Notes: generated by a model not told the origin, from the sequence alone. DNA of 64,000 bases from Parcubacteria bacterium C7867-001 (GCA_001189095.1 LFCK01000002.1:186001-250000); one strand, 5' to 3'; positions 7,300 to 16,190 are shown, counted from the first letter of the stretch. Translations and numbers: made by a program.

Positions 7300-9465
7300 C
7301 TATTCTCCGTACAACGATTCAGAGATTATCTTGATGCGTTCTTCGAGTAGGGGATGCTTTGCGAGGGTTGGGTCTGCTTTGATGATTGCTTGCGCTGCCT
7401 CGCGCGCAGCTTCCACCATTTTTATATTCTTTATCGCTTCCATCGCGATGTCAGAGACGCCCCACTGGCGCGCGCCGTAGAGTTCTCCGGAACCGCGGAG
7501 CGCTAAGTCGGCTTCCGCAAGTTCAAAGCCGTTGGCTGCAGTCGTGAGCGCTTTAAGCCGCTGCACGGTTCCATCAGACTTGCTTTCCGAAAGCAGGAAG
7601 CAGTACGCCTGATGCGTCGAACGGATGACACGGCCGCGCAGCTGATGCAGCTGCGCGAGTCCGAAGCGCTCCGCGCCTTCGATGAGAATGACTGTTGCGT
7701 TCGGTACGTTCACGCCAACCTCCACCACCGAGGTGGCGACGAGTATCTGTAGTTCGTTTTTCTTAAACCGATCCATCTCTTCTTCTTTTGCCGCCGGCGT
7801 CATCTTGCTGTGGAGGAGACCGATCTCGTATTCCGGAAAGACATGCTTCTTCAAGCGTTCTTGTTCGAGCTTTGCGGATTTTGCGAGGAGTGCAAACTCC
7901 TTAGTCGGATCCGGCTCATCGATGCGCGGACAAATGACATAGGCTTGCCGTCCCGCTTTGAGTTCAGCGCGCATGCGTTCGTACGCTTTCTCGCGTGTTG
8001 CTTCCGTAACGACTTCGGTGATGACTGGTTTTCGTCCTGCGGGCATTTCGTCGAGTACGGTGAGATCGAGATCGCCATAAATCGAGAGGGCGAGCGTGCG
8101 GGGAATCGGCGTTGCCGTCATGGAAAGAAGGTGCGGTTCCTTTGCGTCTTTGCGTGCAAGTTTGTGGCGCTGCACTTTACCGAAGCGATGCTGCTCGTCG
8201 ATGATGGCGAGCGCAAGATCGCGGAACACAACGCCCTTCTGAATGAGCGCATGCGTACCGATGACGAGCGGGATCTCGCCGTTCGCTACCCACTTTGAAA
8301 GCTGCGCACGCGAAATGCGCGTTGCCATCTCGCTCCGGACTTTCGAGGGAAACTTGTAGCACTCCTTGCCGGTGATAAGTCCGATAGAGAGGTGGTGCTT
8401 CTTGAAGAACTCTATAAAGGAAGCGAAGTGCTGTTTCGCGAGGATTTCGGTTGGCACCATGTAGGCGACTTGCAGGTGACGCGCTGCGCCGCCCTTGTCG
8501 CGCGCATGTGCAACCGCATATGCAGCGGCAGCAGCGACTGCCGTCTTGCCGCTCCCCACATCTCCCTCGATAAGACGCATCATCGGATGCGGGTTCTCAA
8601 AATCATCCAGAATCGCGTCGATAGCGCGCGTCTGTGCACTAGTTGGCTTAAACGGGAAATCCGCGATGAATTCGTCGACAACGGGACGATCGACTGAGAG
8701 GGCGGGAGCGGCCGCGCGCCGCTCCGCGGCGCGCGCCTTCTGTACCGCGAGTTGTATTGCGAATACTTCCTCAAAGGCAAAGCGCTTCTTCGCTACGTCC
8801 GCGTCCTTCTGATTCTTCGGAAGATGCATCCATATAAATGCCGTGGCTGCTTTTGGAAGGGAATAGTCCGCACGTAGTTTTTCAGGGACAATATCGGGTA
8901 GTACTTCATGTACTCCTGCTGCAATTATTTTCTTCACGGCATGAGTGAACCACAGGGAAGAAATACCGCGACTTTCCGGATAGATGGCATAGAGTTCGTC
9001 CGCGTTCGGCAGATTTCCGGCAGCGAAGAGATTTTCATGCAGCGCTTCGGTCGCCGCACTTCCGGTGTCTATTTCAGGGTTCGCGATATAGAGCTTTCCG
9101 ACCGAGCCCGTCACTTTTCCGGAAAGCTTCACGACCATGCCGTCCTGATACATCTTTGCGATATAGGGTTGGCTGAACCAGCGCAGCTTGATGCGTCCTG
9201 AGGAATCCTCGAACCACGCTTCGGCCATAGGACGCTTCGACTTCCATGATTTCTTCGCTTCTGGTTTTCGGATGGTGCCGTAGAGCGTTACGTGTGCGCC
9301 AAGCGCAATTCCTGCGACCGTGCCAGCTGGTCCGCCAGCCTCGTAGCGCGCAGGGAAGTGATAGAGGAGGTCGCGAACCGTTTTCAGCCCCAATTTCCGG
9401 AGCGCCGTCTTTTGGTCGGGCCGCAGCCGCGTGAAGTGCTTCTCGATTGCATCTTGCGGATTCAT
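7300..9465 (-). CDS. recG: ATP-dependent DNA helicase RecG
   Basis: The 721-residue helicase has an N-terminal wedge/OB domain (GTVAGIALGAHVTLYGTI), Walker A GDVGSGKT, the DEQH box (IIDEQHRFG), SMTATPIPRT (motif III) and the C-terminal GRVIRSTHQAYC region of the RecG/TRCF group. RecG remodels stalled replication forks and branch-migrates Holliday junctions. MNPQDAIEKHF at 9465 is chosen as the start. A TATACT box on the minus strand ends 7 nt before it and there is no ribosome site, so the mRNA looks leaderless. Confidence 0.95.
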   Translation of the reverse strand: MNPQDAIEKHFTRLRPDQKTALRKLGLKTVRDLLYHFPARYEAGGPAGTVAGIALGAHVTLYGTIRKPEAKKSWKSKRPMAEAWFEDSSGRIKLRWFSQPYIAKMYQDGMVVKLSGKVTGSVGKLYIANPEIDTGSAATEALHENLFAAGNLPNADELYAIYPESRGISSLWFTHAVKKIIAAGVHEVLPDIVPEKLRADYSLPKAATAFIWMHLPKNQKDADVAKKRFAFEEVFAIQLAVQKARAAERRAAAPALSVDRPVVDEFIADFPFKPTSAQTRAIDAILDDFENPHPMMRLIEGDVGSGKTAVAAAAAYAVAHARDKGGAARHLQVAYMVPTEILAKQHFASFIEFFKKHHLSIGLITGKECYKFPSKVRSEMATRISRAQLSKWVANGEIPLVIGTHALIQKGVVFRDLALAIIDEQHRFGKVQRHKLARKDAKEPHLLSMTATPIPRTLALSIYGDLDLTVLDEMPAGRKPVITEVVTEATREKAYERMRAELKAGRQAYVICPRIDEPDPTKEFALLAKSAKLEQERLKKHVFPEYEIGLLHSKMTPAAKEEEMDRFKKNELQILVATSVVEVGVNVPNATVILIEGAERFGLAQLHQLRGRVIRSTHQAYCFLLSESKSDGTVQRLKALTTAANGFELAEADLALRGSGELYGARQWGVSDIAMEAIKNIKMVEAAREAAQAIIKADPTLAKHPLLEERIKIISESLYGE

Positions 9466-9472
9466 ATCTGCA

Positions 9473-9507
9473 AGTATACCGAAAGTGCCTGTTCTGCACG
9501 CTATAGT
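9473..9507. promoter_or_regulatory. Divergent pair of -10 boxes (recG / membrane protein)
   Basis: The minus strand has TATACT (9473-9478) 7 nt before recG. The plus strand has TATAGT (9502-9507) 7 nt before the gene at 9515. The whole 49-bp gap thus holds two back-to-back promoters, each placing the transcription start at or next to the start codon. Confidence 0.6.
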
Positions 9508-9514
9508 GATTCGT

Positions 9515-9832
9515 ATGACCTTGTATGAACAGCTCGTTGAGTTGCCGGACACGTTACTTCCCGGCCTTAAAGAGAAAAACTACCCGCTTTCGGTCGCGTG
9601 GCGAGAGGTGTGCCATGTTGTAGGTTCAGTCATTCTTATAGTAGCTACGACGTTCCTTGCTCCCTTTGCTCCGTTCAATTTGCCGATCGCGGTATTTGCG
9701 GTTCTCGTCGTCTTCATGACCTATCAGGAGTTCTACCTGCACCCGAAGAAGTACCAGCAGCGCCTTTGGAAGGGGATTCTAGATTGGCTCGCGTGGGTCC
9801 TCCCGTTCGCTCTTTTCCTCATTCTTATGTAA
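9515..9832 (+). CDS. Small multi-pass membrane protein, 105 aa
   Basis: The protein begins MTLYEQLVELPDTLLPGLKEK and has three hydrophobic segments (~35-50, ~53-68, ~86-104), separated by the polar stretch FYLHPKKYQQRLW. The start at 9515 follows a TATAGT box by 7 nt. No family is recognised. Confidence 0.6.
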   Translation: MTLYEQLVELPDTLLPGLKEKNYPLSVAWREVCHVVGSVILIVATTFLAPFAPFNLPIAVFAVLVVFMTYQEFYLHPKKYQQRLWKGILDWLAWVLPFALFLILM

Positions 9833-9860
9833 CGGGCTCGGGTGCTACTATTGGGGAACT

Positions 9861-10991
9861 ATGGAAAAAGACGACATCCTCGCAGCGTATAAAAAGGTCG
9901 GTGGACGCATCGAAACCAAGGCGAAAGTGAAGCTCACGACTAAGGAGGATTTCGCACTCTTCTACACGCCGGGTGTTGGGAAAGTATCGATGCATCTCGC
10001 CGAGCACCCTGAAGAGGTGAAGGAGTATTCCGTAAAGAAAAACAGCGTTGCGGTTATTTCCGATGGTTCGGCGGTGCTCGGGCTCGGGAATATTGGTCCC
10101 TATGGCGCGCTTCCCGTCATGGAAGGGAAGGCGCTTATCTTTAAAGAGCTTGGAAATGTGGACGCATGGCCCATCGTGCTCTCGACACAAGATCCCGATG
10201 AAATTGTCCGCACGATTACTGCTATCGCGCCATCCTTTGGCGGCATTAATCTCGAAGACTTTAAAGCACCAGAATGTTTTGAAATTGAGCGACGTCTCAT
10301 TGAAGCTCTCGACATTCCTGTGATGCACGACGATCAGCACGGTACAGCCATCATTGTGCTCGCCGGGCTTATCAATGCGGCGAAGGTTGTCGGAAAGAAC
10401 GTGAAAGAGCTGAAGGTTGTTATTGTCGGCGCCGGCGCCGCCGGCGCCGCGACTGCAAAGCTTCTCCATGCATACGGCGTGAACGACATCATCGTGACGG
10501 ACCGCACGGGACTCATTTCAAAAGGCCGTACTGATCTTACGGGAGTGAAGCAGCAACTCCTCGATCTTACGAATCCTCGTAACATCGAAGGTCAACTCGA
10601 AGATGCGCTTAACGGTGCGGATGCCGTTATCGGTCTCTCAGGTGCTGGTCGGATGAATGGCGAACATATCAAAATGATGGCACCAAACGCCATCGTCTTC
10701 GCGATGGCGAACCCAACGCCGGAAATCATGCCGGACGAAGCAAAAGCAGCGGGAGCCGCAGTGATTGGTACTGGACGCTCCGATTTTCCAAATCAGATAA
10801 ACAACGCGCTCGTATTTCCCGGAGTCTTTCGCGGAGCGCTCGACAGCGGCGTACGCAAAATAACGCAGGACATGAAGCTTGCGGCAGCGCTCGCCATCGC
10901 AGCACTCGTTCCAGAACCGACTGCGGAGCGCATCGTTCCTGACATCCTCGAGACCAGTGTCGTCGAGGCGGTAGCTCGCGCTATACGTTAG
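9861..10991 (+). CDS. NAD(P)-dependent malic enzyme (short bacterial form)
   Basis: The 376-residue enzyme has the malic-domain motifs FYTPGVG (~37-43) and SDGSAVLGLGNIG (~67-79), the metal/substrate motif VMHDDQHGTA (~153-162), a Rossmann domain with VIVGAGAAGAA (~187-197) and ANPTPEI (~289-295). It decarboxylates malate to pyruvate with NAD(P) reduction. It lacks the phosphotransacetylase-like domain of long MaeB proteins. A GGGGA site lies 4 nt upstream. Its stop overlaps that of the convergent DUF5667 gene. Confidence 0.93.
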   Translation: MEKDDILAAYKKVGGRIETKAKVKLTTKEDFALFYTPGVGKVSMHLAEHPEEVKEYSVKKNSVAVISDGSAVLGLGNIGPYGALPVMEGKALIFKELGNVDAWPIVLSTQDPDEIVRTITAIAPSFGGINLEDFKAPECFEIERRLIEALDIPVMHDDQHGTAIIVLAGLINAAKVVGKNVKELKVVIVGAGAAGAATAKLLHAYGVNDIIVTDRTGLISKGRTDLTGVKQQLLDLTNPRNIEGQLEDALNGADAVIGLSGAGRMNGEHIKMMAPNAIVFAMANPTPEIMPDEAKAAGAAVIGTGRSDFPNQINNALVFPGVFRGALDSGVRKITQDMKLAAALAIAALVPEPTAERIVPDILETSVVEAVARAIR

Positions 10992-12073
10992 CGTCCGCGT
11001 TCTTCTTCGGGTTCGCCCGAACCTTTTCCTGAAGAATCATCTTCTGCTGATTCGTTCTCGTGCGAGACGTTTTCAAGTATCGGGGAGAGAAGCTCGTCGC
11101 GGTTGATCTTGGACGCTGCGTTAATAAAGGTTGAGACTGCTGTCGTGTCCTTAAAGAATCGAAGTATTTGCGCGGTTGAAGTTGCGTTATCGAGCTGCGC
11201 ATCAAGTCGGGAGAGACGTGCTTCAACGTCAGCGACGGTTTGCTCATCGAGACGCTCCCTGAGCGAATCAAGGCGGGTATGAATACGCGAGAGAAGCGCA
11301 ACGCCAGCTGATTTAAACCGAGCGAATGCCTCAGAGTTTCGCTCATCAGGAATATTTTTTGCTTGAAGCGTAGGAGCGGCTTCTGGTACCTCGGCGATAG
11401 TTGCCGAGAATGCCATCGTTTTCATGCTCGGTCCGGACTTGGTTGCCGCAGTATCAGCGAGCGCAAGAACTGGCTCGTCCTCATTCCACTTCGCGAGGAA
11501 TGCGGAGAGGGAGCGCGCGCCTCGACGACTCGAGTCGTTCTTGCTCTTATCGGCGAGGGTCGCGAGCACTTTGCCATGCGCTGAAAGTGAGGAGGTGAGC
11601 TCTGCATCGGACTCGTCGTGTTCAATCGCAAGAGCGCTGCGCGCTTCCTGTGCCGCCTTCACGTTCGTGTCGATATGGAGCGCGAGCTGTTCGGCTGCCC
11701 GATCGGAAAGTTTGTCGCCAGCAGCAAGTTCTTCCGCTTCTTCGATGCGGCGAGAGACGAGTTTGGTATTCCATGACACCTTCGCTTCAGGCGTTTGTGC
11801 GAAGAAGCCTTGCGTTGGTTCGACGAGGCTGGTCTTCACTCCGTAGAGTGTGTCGCCGGGGAGGGAAGTATCAGATGCAAAGACGGTGGAACCGCCGATA
11901 AGTATGAAAAGGGCGAAGACGGCGCTCGTGCGCATGAAGAGCGGATTCCAGTACGGACTTACTACGGCACGGGGAAAGCGCGCCGTGAGCGTCTGGCGCA
12001 TGAGGGTGCGTTCATCGTCCGAGAGTTTGATGTCTCGGGAGGCGCGTATCAAATGTGAGTGTAGGTCGTTCAT
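10988..12073 (-). CDS. DUF5667-type membrane protein, likely partner of the sigma factor
   Basis: The 361-residue protein has a short cytoplasmic N-terminus, one membrane helix (TSAVFALFILIGGSTVFA), then the DUF5667 hallmark LPGDTLYGVKTSLVEPTQ, followed by a long helical extracytoplasmic part rich in Glu, Ala and Ser and a very acidic end (EEERGR). The sigma factor gene ends 4 bp before this start (TAACCTTATG), so they form an operon; by that position it may act as an anti-sigma factor, which is inference. The stop overlaps the convergent malic enzyme stop by 4 nt. Confidence 0.75.
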   Translation of the reverse strand: MNDLHSHLIRASRDIKLSDDERTLMRQTLTARFPRAVVSPYWNPLFMRTSAVFALFILIGGSTVFASDTSLPGDTLYGVKTSLVEPTQGFFAQTPEAKVSWNTKLVSRRIEEAEELAAGDKLSDRAAEQLALHIDTNVKAAQEARSALAIEHDESDAELTSSLSAHGKVLATLADKSKNDSSRRGARSLSAFLAKWNEDEPVLALADTAATKSGPSMKTMAFSATIAEVPEAAPTLQAKNIPDERNSEAFARFKSAGVALLSRIHTRLDSLRERLDEQTVADVEARLSRLDAQLDNATSTAQILRFFKDTTAVSTFINAASKINRDELLSPILENVSHENESAEDDSSGKGSGEPEEERGR

Positions 12074-12077
12074 AAGG

Positions 12078-12605
12078 TTACGAAGTCTGTTCAAGCAATA
12101 CACGGAGCTTTTTGAGACCTCGGTGGATGCGAACGGACACGATGTTTTCGGTAAGTTCGGTCACGTTCGCGATTTCTTTCGGTGAGAATCCGTCGACGTA
12201 GCGGAGCAGAATTGCTTCACGGTAGGGATCCGGAAGTTCCGAAACGAGCGCGAGGGCTCGCTCCCCGTCGAGTCGTGCAATGGCAGACTCAACCGTGTTT
12301 GTCTCGTCGGGCGGGATAAGCGCGTCGATGGTTTCTCCTTCGTCAGTATCGACGAGGGCTTCAAGCGATTCGGACTTACTCCGGCGGTATTCGTCGATGA
12401 TCAGATTCTTCAGGGTACGGAACAGAAAGGCGCGCAGCTCCCGTATTTCGCCGCCGCGCTCGAGGTATTCCCACGTTTTCATGAACGCGTCCTGCGTGAG
12501 GTCGCGGGCGCGATCGCGGTTGCTGAGGCGCAGGCTTGCATGGCGGAACAGCTCGTCCGCGTGGCGGTCGAAGGCTTCCGTGAGCTGCTTTTCGTTCTTT
12601 CTCAT
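12078..12605 (-). CDS. ECF-type RNA polymerase sigma factor
   Basis: The 175-residue protein has sigma region 2 (ARDLTQDAFMKTWEYLERG, ~33-51; FLFRTLKNLIIDEYRR, ~61-76) and region 4 (LPDPYREAILLRYVDGFSPKEIA followed by a helix-turn-helix ending HRGLKKLRVLL). It would direct RNA polymerase to a small regulon. It is the first gene of an operon with the DUF5667 membrane protein. A perfect inverted repeat lies just upstream, so autoregulation is possible. Confidence 0.92.
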   Translation of the reverse strand: MRKNEKQLTEAFDRHADELFRHASLRLSNRDRARDLTQDAFMKTWEYLERGGEIRELRAFLFRTLKNLIIDEYRRSKSESLEALVDTDEGETIDALIPPDETNTVESAIARLDGERALALVSELPDPYREAILLRYVDGFSPKEIANVTELTENIVSVRIHRGLKKLRVLLEQTS

Positions 12606-12613
12606 ACTGTAGA

Positions 12614-12629
12614 CGCGTCAGATGACGCG
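12614..12629. promoter_or_regulatory. Inverted repeat in the sigma-factor leader
   Basis: CGCGTCA (12614-12620) and TGACGCG (12623-12629) form a perfect 7+2+7 inverted repeat about 8 nt upstream of the sigma-factor start. It may be an operator or a short hairpin at the mRNA 5' end. Confidence 0.45.
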
Positions 12630-12662
12630 ATATTTCATACTACCGTGGGGCCGAAAGGATGG

Positions 12663-13517
12663 CTAACGCGGGAAGATGTCGAGAAGTTCGTTTGAGGCAA
12701 AGAAGAGTCCGCCGAGCGTTCCGAACGCGTAGGTGGTTCCGCCGACCGAGATCGGCGCGCCGGCAGCGACTGGAGTCGGATTCGGCTTTGAGCGCTCAAA
12801 CCCGATGTTGAAAAGCGTGACGAGAATGTCTGCTTTGGTATCGATAGGGAATCCTGCACGCGACCACTGCATCTCGATTTCTTTTAGGAAGACTGCAGTA
12901 TAGAGATAGGAGTAGTAGTGATTCTTTTCGTCGGTGAGGCGATTGAAGAGCTGTGTTTCGCGCGGTGTTGTGGTTGCGTCGGTATACGCGAGGAGTTTCG
13001 CAAAGCCATCTCCCGGATAGAACGGGGAAGTCGGGTCATTTGCGTACTGCTCTATCTGTAGCGCCGTTTCCTGTTTGATGCCGGAAACGCCAAGCGAGAA
13101 CTGCGAGAGGGAGCCAAGAATCTTGAGCGGCTCGAAGTAGCGTTTGAAGACTTCGCGTTCGCTCGTAAAGAAGCGAATCTGTTCTGGTATCACGACTGCC
13201 GCGAGAAGGCGTGCAGGAATGCCGGTCTCTCCTGAGACGCGCGCGATGACCGCAGCATCTTTTTGAAGACCGCCTTTCACCACGTCCCACTCCGGTGTCG
13301 CGTTCCATGCGCATATTTTTTGGGTCACGTCGTCGCACGGCTGGCGCGGAAGTTCGGGCGTCGTTGTTCCGAGGAAGAACTGATTCCGTCCGTCGATGGT
13401 GCCGCGGACGTTCAGAAGGCCGAACTGCATAGCGAGGAAAACGGCGACAAACCCCGCACCGATGAGTGCGAAGATAACAACGATCCCGAAGGAAATGTGC
13501 TTCACATGCTTTTTCAT
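12663..13517 (-). CDS. Membrane-anchored protein, possibly lysozyme/transglycosylase-like
   Basis: The 284-residue protein starts MKKHVKHISFG and has one N-terminal membrane helix (~10-32); the rest is probably outside the cell. The central part (ARVSGETGIPARLLAAVVIPEQIR, then GSLSQFSLGVSGIKQETA, and later DILVTLFNIGF) resembles the helical core of soluble-lytic-transglycosylase-like proteins: glutamate after a helix, a serine/glycine turn, then a repeated helix. The peptidoglycan role is inferred from this weak resemblance. tRNA-Ser lies 8 bp upstream on the same strand. Confidence 0.55.
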   Translation of the reverse strand: MKKHVKHISFGIVVIFALIGAGFVAVFLAMQFGLLNVRGTIDGRNQFFLGTTTPELPRQPCDDVTQKICAWNATPEWDVVKGGLQKDAAVIARVSGETGIPARLLAAVVIPEQIRFFTSEREVFKRYFEPLKILGSLSQFSLGVSGIKQETALQIEQYANDPTSPFYPGDGFAKLLAYTDATTTPRETQLFNRLTDEKNHYYSYLYTAVFLKEIEMQWSRAGFPIDTKADILVTLFNIGFERSKPNPTPVAAGAPISVGGTTYAFGTLGGLFFASNELLDIFPR

Positions 13518-13525
13518 ATCAAATG

Positions 13526-13612
13526 CGGAGACGCAGGGATTCGAACCCTGGAGAGCTTTTAGACCCTACCTCGTTAGCAGTGAGGCGCTTTCGACCACTC
13601 AGCCACGTCTCC
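13526..13612 (-). tRNA. tRNA-Ser (anticodon GCU)
   Basis: Acceptor GGAGACG pairs with CGTCTCC. The long variable arm expected for serine is present, as is the T-arm AGGG-TTCGAAT-CCCT. The anticodon loop CTGCTAA gives GCT, reading AGC/AGU. The closing pair of the anticodon stem is A-C. CCA is not encoded. Confidence 0.92.
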
Positions 13613-13620
13613 ATGTTTTC

Positions 13621-13646
13621 GGAGTGCGTAGCTTCGCTACGTCTCC
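13621..13646. repeat. Hairpin with partial copy of the tRNA-Ser 5' end
   Basis: Upstream of tRNA-Ser on the minus strand, GGAGACGTAGC repeats the tRNA start GGAGACGTGGC. It folds into a hairpin (stem GCGTAGC-TTC-GCTACG, flanked by GGAG/CTCC). It may be a leftover duplication of the tRNA 5' end. Confidence 0.45.
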
Positions 13647-13675
13647 TTGTGAGTACTAAGCTAGCATTTCCAAGC

Positions 13676-14317
13676 CTAATGGGCGAGGGCTACTGGAAGA
13701 ATGTGGGTGGCACCACCTTCTCTAAGGGCCTCGACAGCAGCCGCGAGGGTTGCGCCGGTCGTAGTTACGTCGTCTACCAATATATAGGTATGCGTCGGAT
13801 CGAGTGGGTGGGCCGCAACGAACGCTCCTCGCATGTTCGTGCGACGTTCGGACGCTGAGAGGGTGGTCTGGGGAGCGGTATCTCGCGTTCGCTTGAGGAT
13901 TGAGGCCTCGGTGGGAATAGTGTCCTTCATATAGTGCGAAGCTGCGCGGCAGATCCGCTCCACTTGGTTATATCCTCGTTCTGATCGGCGAGTTCGCCCG
14001 AGGGGAACGGGGACCAACATAAAGCGCGGCGAGGAAGCGAGAGCAGTATCCTCAGCGACGAGCGGGAGGAGGTAGTCAGCGAGGACGGTCGCAAGGAGTC
14101 CCACAGCCCGTCGACTTTCGTGATACTTAAGTTCGACAATAAGTCCCTGCACGAGCGGGTCGCGATAGGAGAGCAGGGCAACGGTCGGGAACGGTTCCGA
14201 CGGGAGGGTTATGGGACTTACGCTCGGCGCGAGTGCCTCCATATTTGCGTTTCGTTCAAGCTGCTTTGATACGCGCGGCGGAAACAAGAGGTCGAGCAGG
14301 AAGGAAAAGGGTCCCAT
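13676..14317 (-). CDS. comF: ComF-family phosphoribosyltransferase-like protein
   Basis: The 213-residue protein has the ComF pattern: a hydrophobic start (MGPFSFLLDLLFPPR), LKYHESRR, the motif LVPVPLGRTRRSERGYNQVE, and the PRPP-binding loop ILVDDVTTTGAT near the C-terminus. The N-terminal four-cysteine zinc finger of ComF is missing. ComF proteins assist DNA uptake; the type IV pilus genes start on the other strand from the same short gap, so a role in natural transformation is plausible. A TATCAT box lies 6 nt before the ATG at 14317. Confidence 0.88.
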   Translation of the reverse strand: MGPFSFLLDLLFPPRVSKQLERNANMEALAPSVSPITLPSEPFPTVALLSYRDPLVQGLIVELKYHESRRAVGLLATVLADYLLPLVAEDTALASSPRFMLVPVPLGRTRRSERGYNQVERICRAASHYMKDTIPTEASILKRTRDTAPQTTLSASERRTNMRGAFVAAHPLDPTHTYILVDDVTTTGATLAAAVEALREGGATHILPVALAH

Positions 14318-14323
14318 GGGCGC

Positions 14324-14333
14324 ATGATACAAT
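14324..14333. promoter_or_regulatory. Overlapping divergent -10 boxes (comF / pilM)
   Basis: TATCAT for comF (minus, 14324-14329) and TACAAT for pilM (plus, 14328-14333) share two bases within a 23-bp gap. Only one polymerase could use this site at a time. Confidence 0.55.
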
Positions 14334-14340
14334 TTTTTCC

Positions 14341-15429
14341 ATGAGTTTTTGGTCAACGATCTTTGGCGGCCAGAAGAAGAATGCGAGTGTCGTCGGTATC
14401 GATATCGGCTCCTCTTCCCTCAAGGTCGTGCAGCTCCGTCGAGACAACGGCAGCGCGGTTCTTGAGACCTATGGCGAACTCGCGCTCGGGCCGTATGCGG
14501 GCGCCGAGATAGGGCAGGCGACAAATCTTCCAGCCGATATCATCGGTGAGACGCTTCGCGACCTTCTCGATGAGGCACAGGTCACCACGACCGACGCGGG
14601 TGTTTCTATCCCGCTCTCGCGTTCGCTTTTGACGCTCGTTGAATTACCGCGCCGCGACAATCCAGAAGAACAGAAAACTATCATCTCGCTTGAAGCGCGT
14701 AAATACATTCCGGTACCGGTTTCCGAGGTGCAGCTTGATTGGTTCATCGTTCCCGAACCAATTTCTGAAGGGGCCGCACCCCCTTCGAAGATAAAAGTGC
14801 TTCTTGTCGCCGTTCACAATGACGAGCTTTCGCTCCTCCAGAATGCGGTGCAGACAGCGAATGTGAGTGCAACCTTCTACGAGCTTGAGATTTTCAGCAC
14901 CATTCGTTCCGTCATCGACGAGCCAGTTCAGCCGGTGATGGTGCTCGATATTGGCGCGTCGGCGACGAAAGTGTACGTAGTTGAGCGCGGTGTGGTCGCA
15001 CTCTCACACAATATTCGCGAAGGAGGTCAGGATGTAACGCGCACCATTGCGAGCGCGCATGGCCTCGCGGTCGGGAAGGCAGAACTCCTCAAGAAGCAGC
15101 ACGGCTTCACCAATGCGGACAGCGGCTATGATCGCAAAACGATCGAGCTCGTCTTCTCACGCATCTTCACCGAAGCACGACGCGTGCTCATTCAGTACGA
15201 AACGACCCATCAAAAAGCGATCTCATCGATTGTGCTCACGGGTGGCGGGGGAGTGACGAAGGACCTCGCGGCATACGCGAGCACGTTCTTCTCAATCGCA
15301 GTGCGCGTTGCCGATCCGTTTGGTAAGACTGCAGCGCCTGCGTTCATGCGTCCGGTGCTCGAAGAGATTGGTCCGGAGTTCGCTGTCGCCGTTGGTCTCG
15401 CGTTGCGCAAACTGGAAGAGGGAGGCTAA
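14341..15429 (+). CDS. pilM: Type IV pilus assembly protein PilM
   Basis: This 362-residue actin-fold ATPase has the signature GIDIGSSSLKVVQL (~18-31) and the second phosphate loop MVLDIGASATKVYV (~201-214). SIVLTGGGG (~301-309) is the adenosine motif. PilM sits in the cytoplasm and binds the PilN N-terminus, linking the inner-membrane PilN/PilO frame to the motor. It is the first gene of the pilus cluster, with a TACAAT box 7 nt before the ATG and no ribosome site. Confidence 0.93.
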   Translation: MSFWSTIFGGQKKNASVVGIDIGSSSLKVVQLRRDNGSAVLETYGELALGPYAGAEIGQATNLPADIIGETLRDLLDEAQVTTTDAGVSIPLSRSLLTLVELPRRDNPEEQKTIISLEARKYIPVPVSEVQLDWFIVPEPISEGAAPPSKIKVLLVAVHNDELSLLQNAVQTANVSATFYELEIFSTIRSVIDEPVQPVMVLDIGASATKVYVVERGVVALSHNIREGGQDVTRTIASAHGLAVGKAELLKKQHGFTNADSGYDRKTIELVFSRIFTEARRVLIQYETTHQKAISSIVLTGGGGVTKDLAAYASTFFSIAVRVADPFGKTAAPAFMRPVLEEIGPEFAVAVGLALRKLEEGG

Positions 15430-15488
15430 GACGCGTCGATGTGTATAAGAGTGAATAGATAAGACATAGCGCGGTATATACTACTATC

Positions 15489-16190
15489 GTGGATTCTTCT
15501 CCCATTGTCCCGACGTCATTCGTTCCAAAACAGCCGGTGAAGACGGTTATTCGTCGTCCACAAGCAGGAGCGAGTGTATTCGCCGTCGTCGCGCTTATTC
15601 TCATGGGTCTTTCGCTTCTCGGCTCTGCGGCGGTATTCGGCTATGAAAAATACCTTGAGAGCGTCCGTGATAAAAAATCGGTGGAACTTCAAACGGCGCA
15701 GGAGCAAATCAGCGAAGATACGGTGCACGGCTTCATCCGTACGCGCGATCGTTTCTCGGCAGCCAAGCAGATTCTCGATAATCACATTTCCTTCTCGCGC
15801 TACCTCGATATCCTCGAAGCGAACACGCTCCAGAATGTCCGCTTTGCGAGCCTTTCATTCGATATCAATGCCGACGGTACAGCACTCCTTTCCATGAGTG
15901 GCGTTGCGCGCTCCTTTAATGCGCTCGCAGCCGAGTCGAAGATTTTCACCAACATGAAGGATTTGAAGCGCGCGATTTTCTCCGGCATCACGGTGAGCGC
16001 TAAGGACAACAGCGTTGCCTTCACGTTCACGGCAAACGTAGAGCCTGAGCTTCTGCAGACCGATATTACGCGCGTCGTTCCCGCGGACACGACGGTCAGC
16101 ACGACAACTGGCGCTACGACCACACCTGCTATAAATATCGGAACGCCAGCGACTACCACGCCGCAGAAGCCGGCCACCACCACACCATGA
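15489..16190 (+). CDS. pilN: PilN-like type IV pilus assembly protein
   Basis: The 233-residue protein has a short cytoplasmic end, one membrane helix (ASVFAVVALILMGLSLLGSAAVFGY, ~28-52), a coiled-coil-like segment and a ferredoxin-like domain, then a Thr/Pro-rich tail. This layout and its place between pilM and a PilO-like gene identify it. The start is GTG, with TATACT 6 nt before it, suggesting a leaderless message despite the GTG. It overlaps the next gene by 4 nt. Confidence 0.8.
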   Translation: MDSSPIVPTSFVPKQPVKTVIRRPQAGASVFAVVALILMGLSLLGSAAVFGYEKYLESVRDKKSVELQTAQEQISEDTVHGFIRTRDRFSAAKQILDNHISFSRYLDILEANTLQNVRFASLSFDINADGTALLSMSGVARSFNALAAESKIFTNMKDLKRAIFSGITVSAKDNSVAFTFTANVEPELLQTDITRVVPADTTVSTTTGATTTPAINIGTPATTTPQKPATTTP

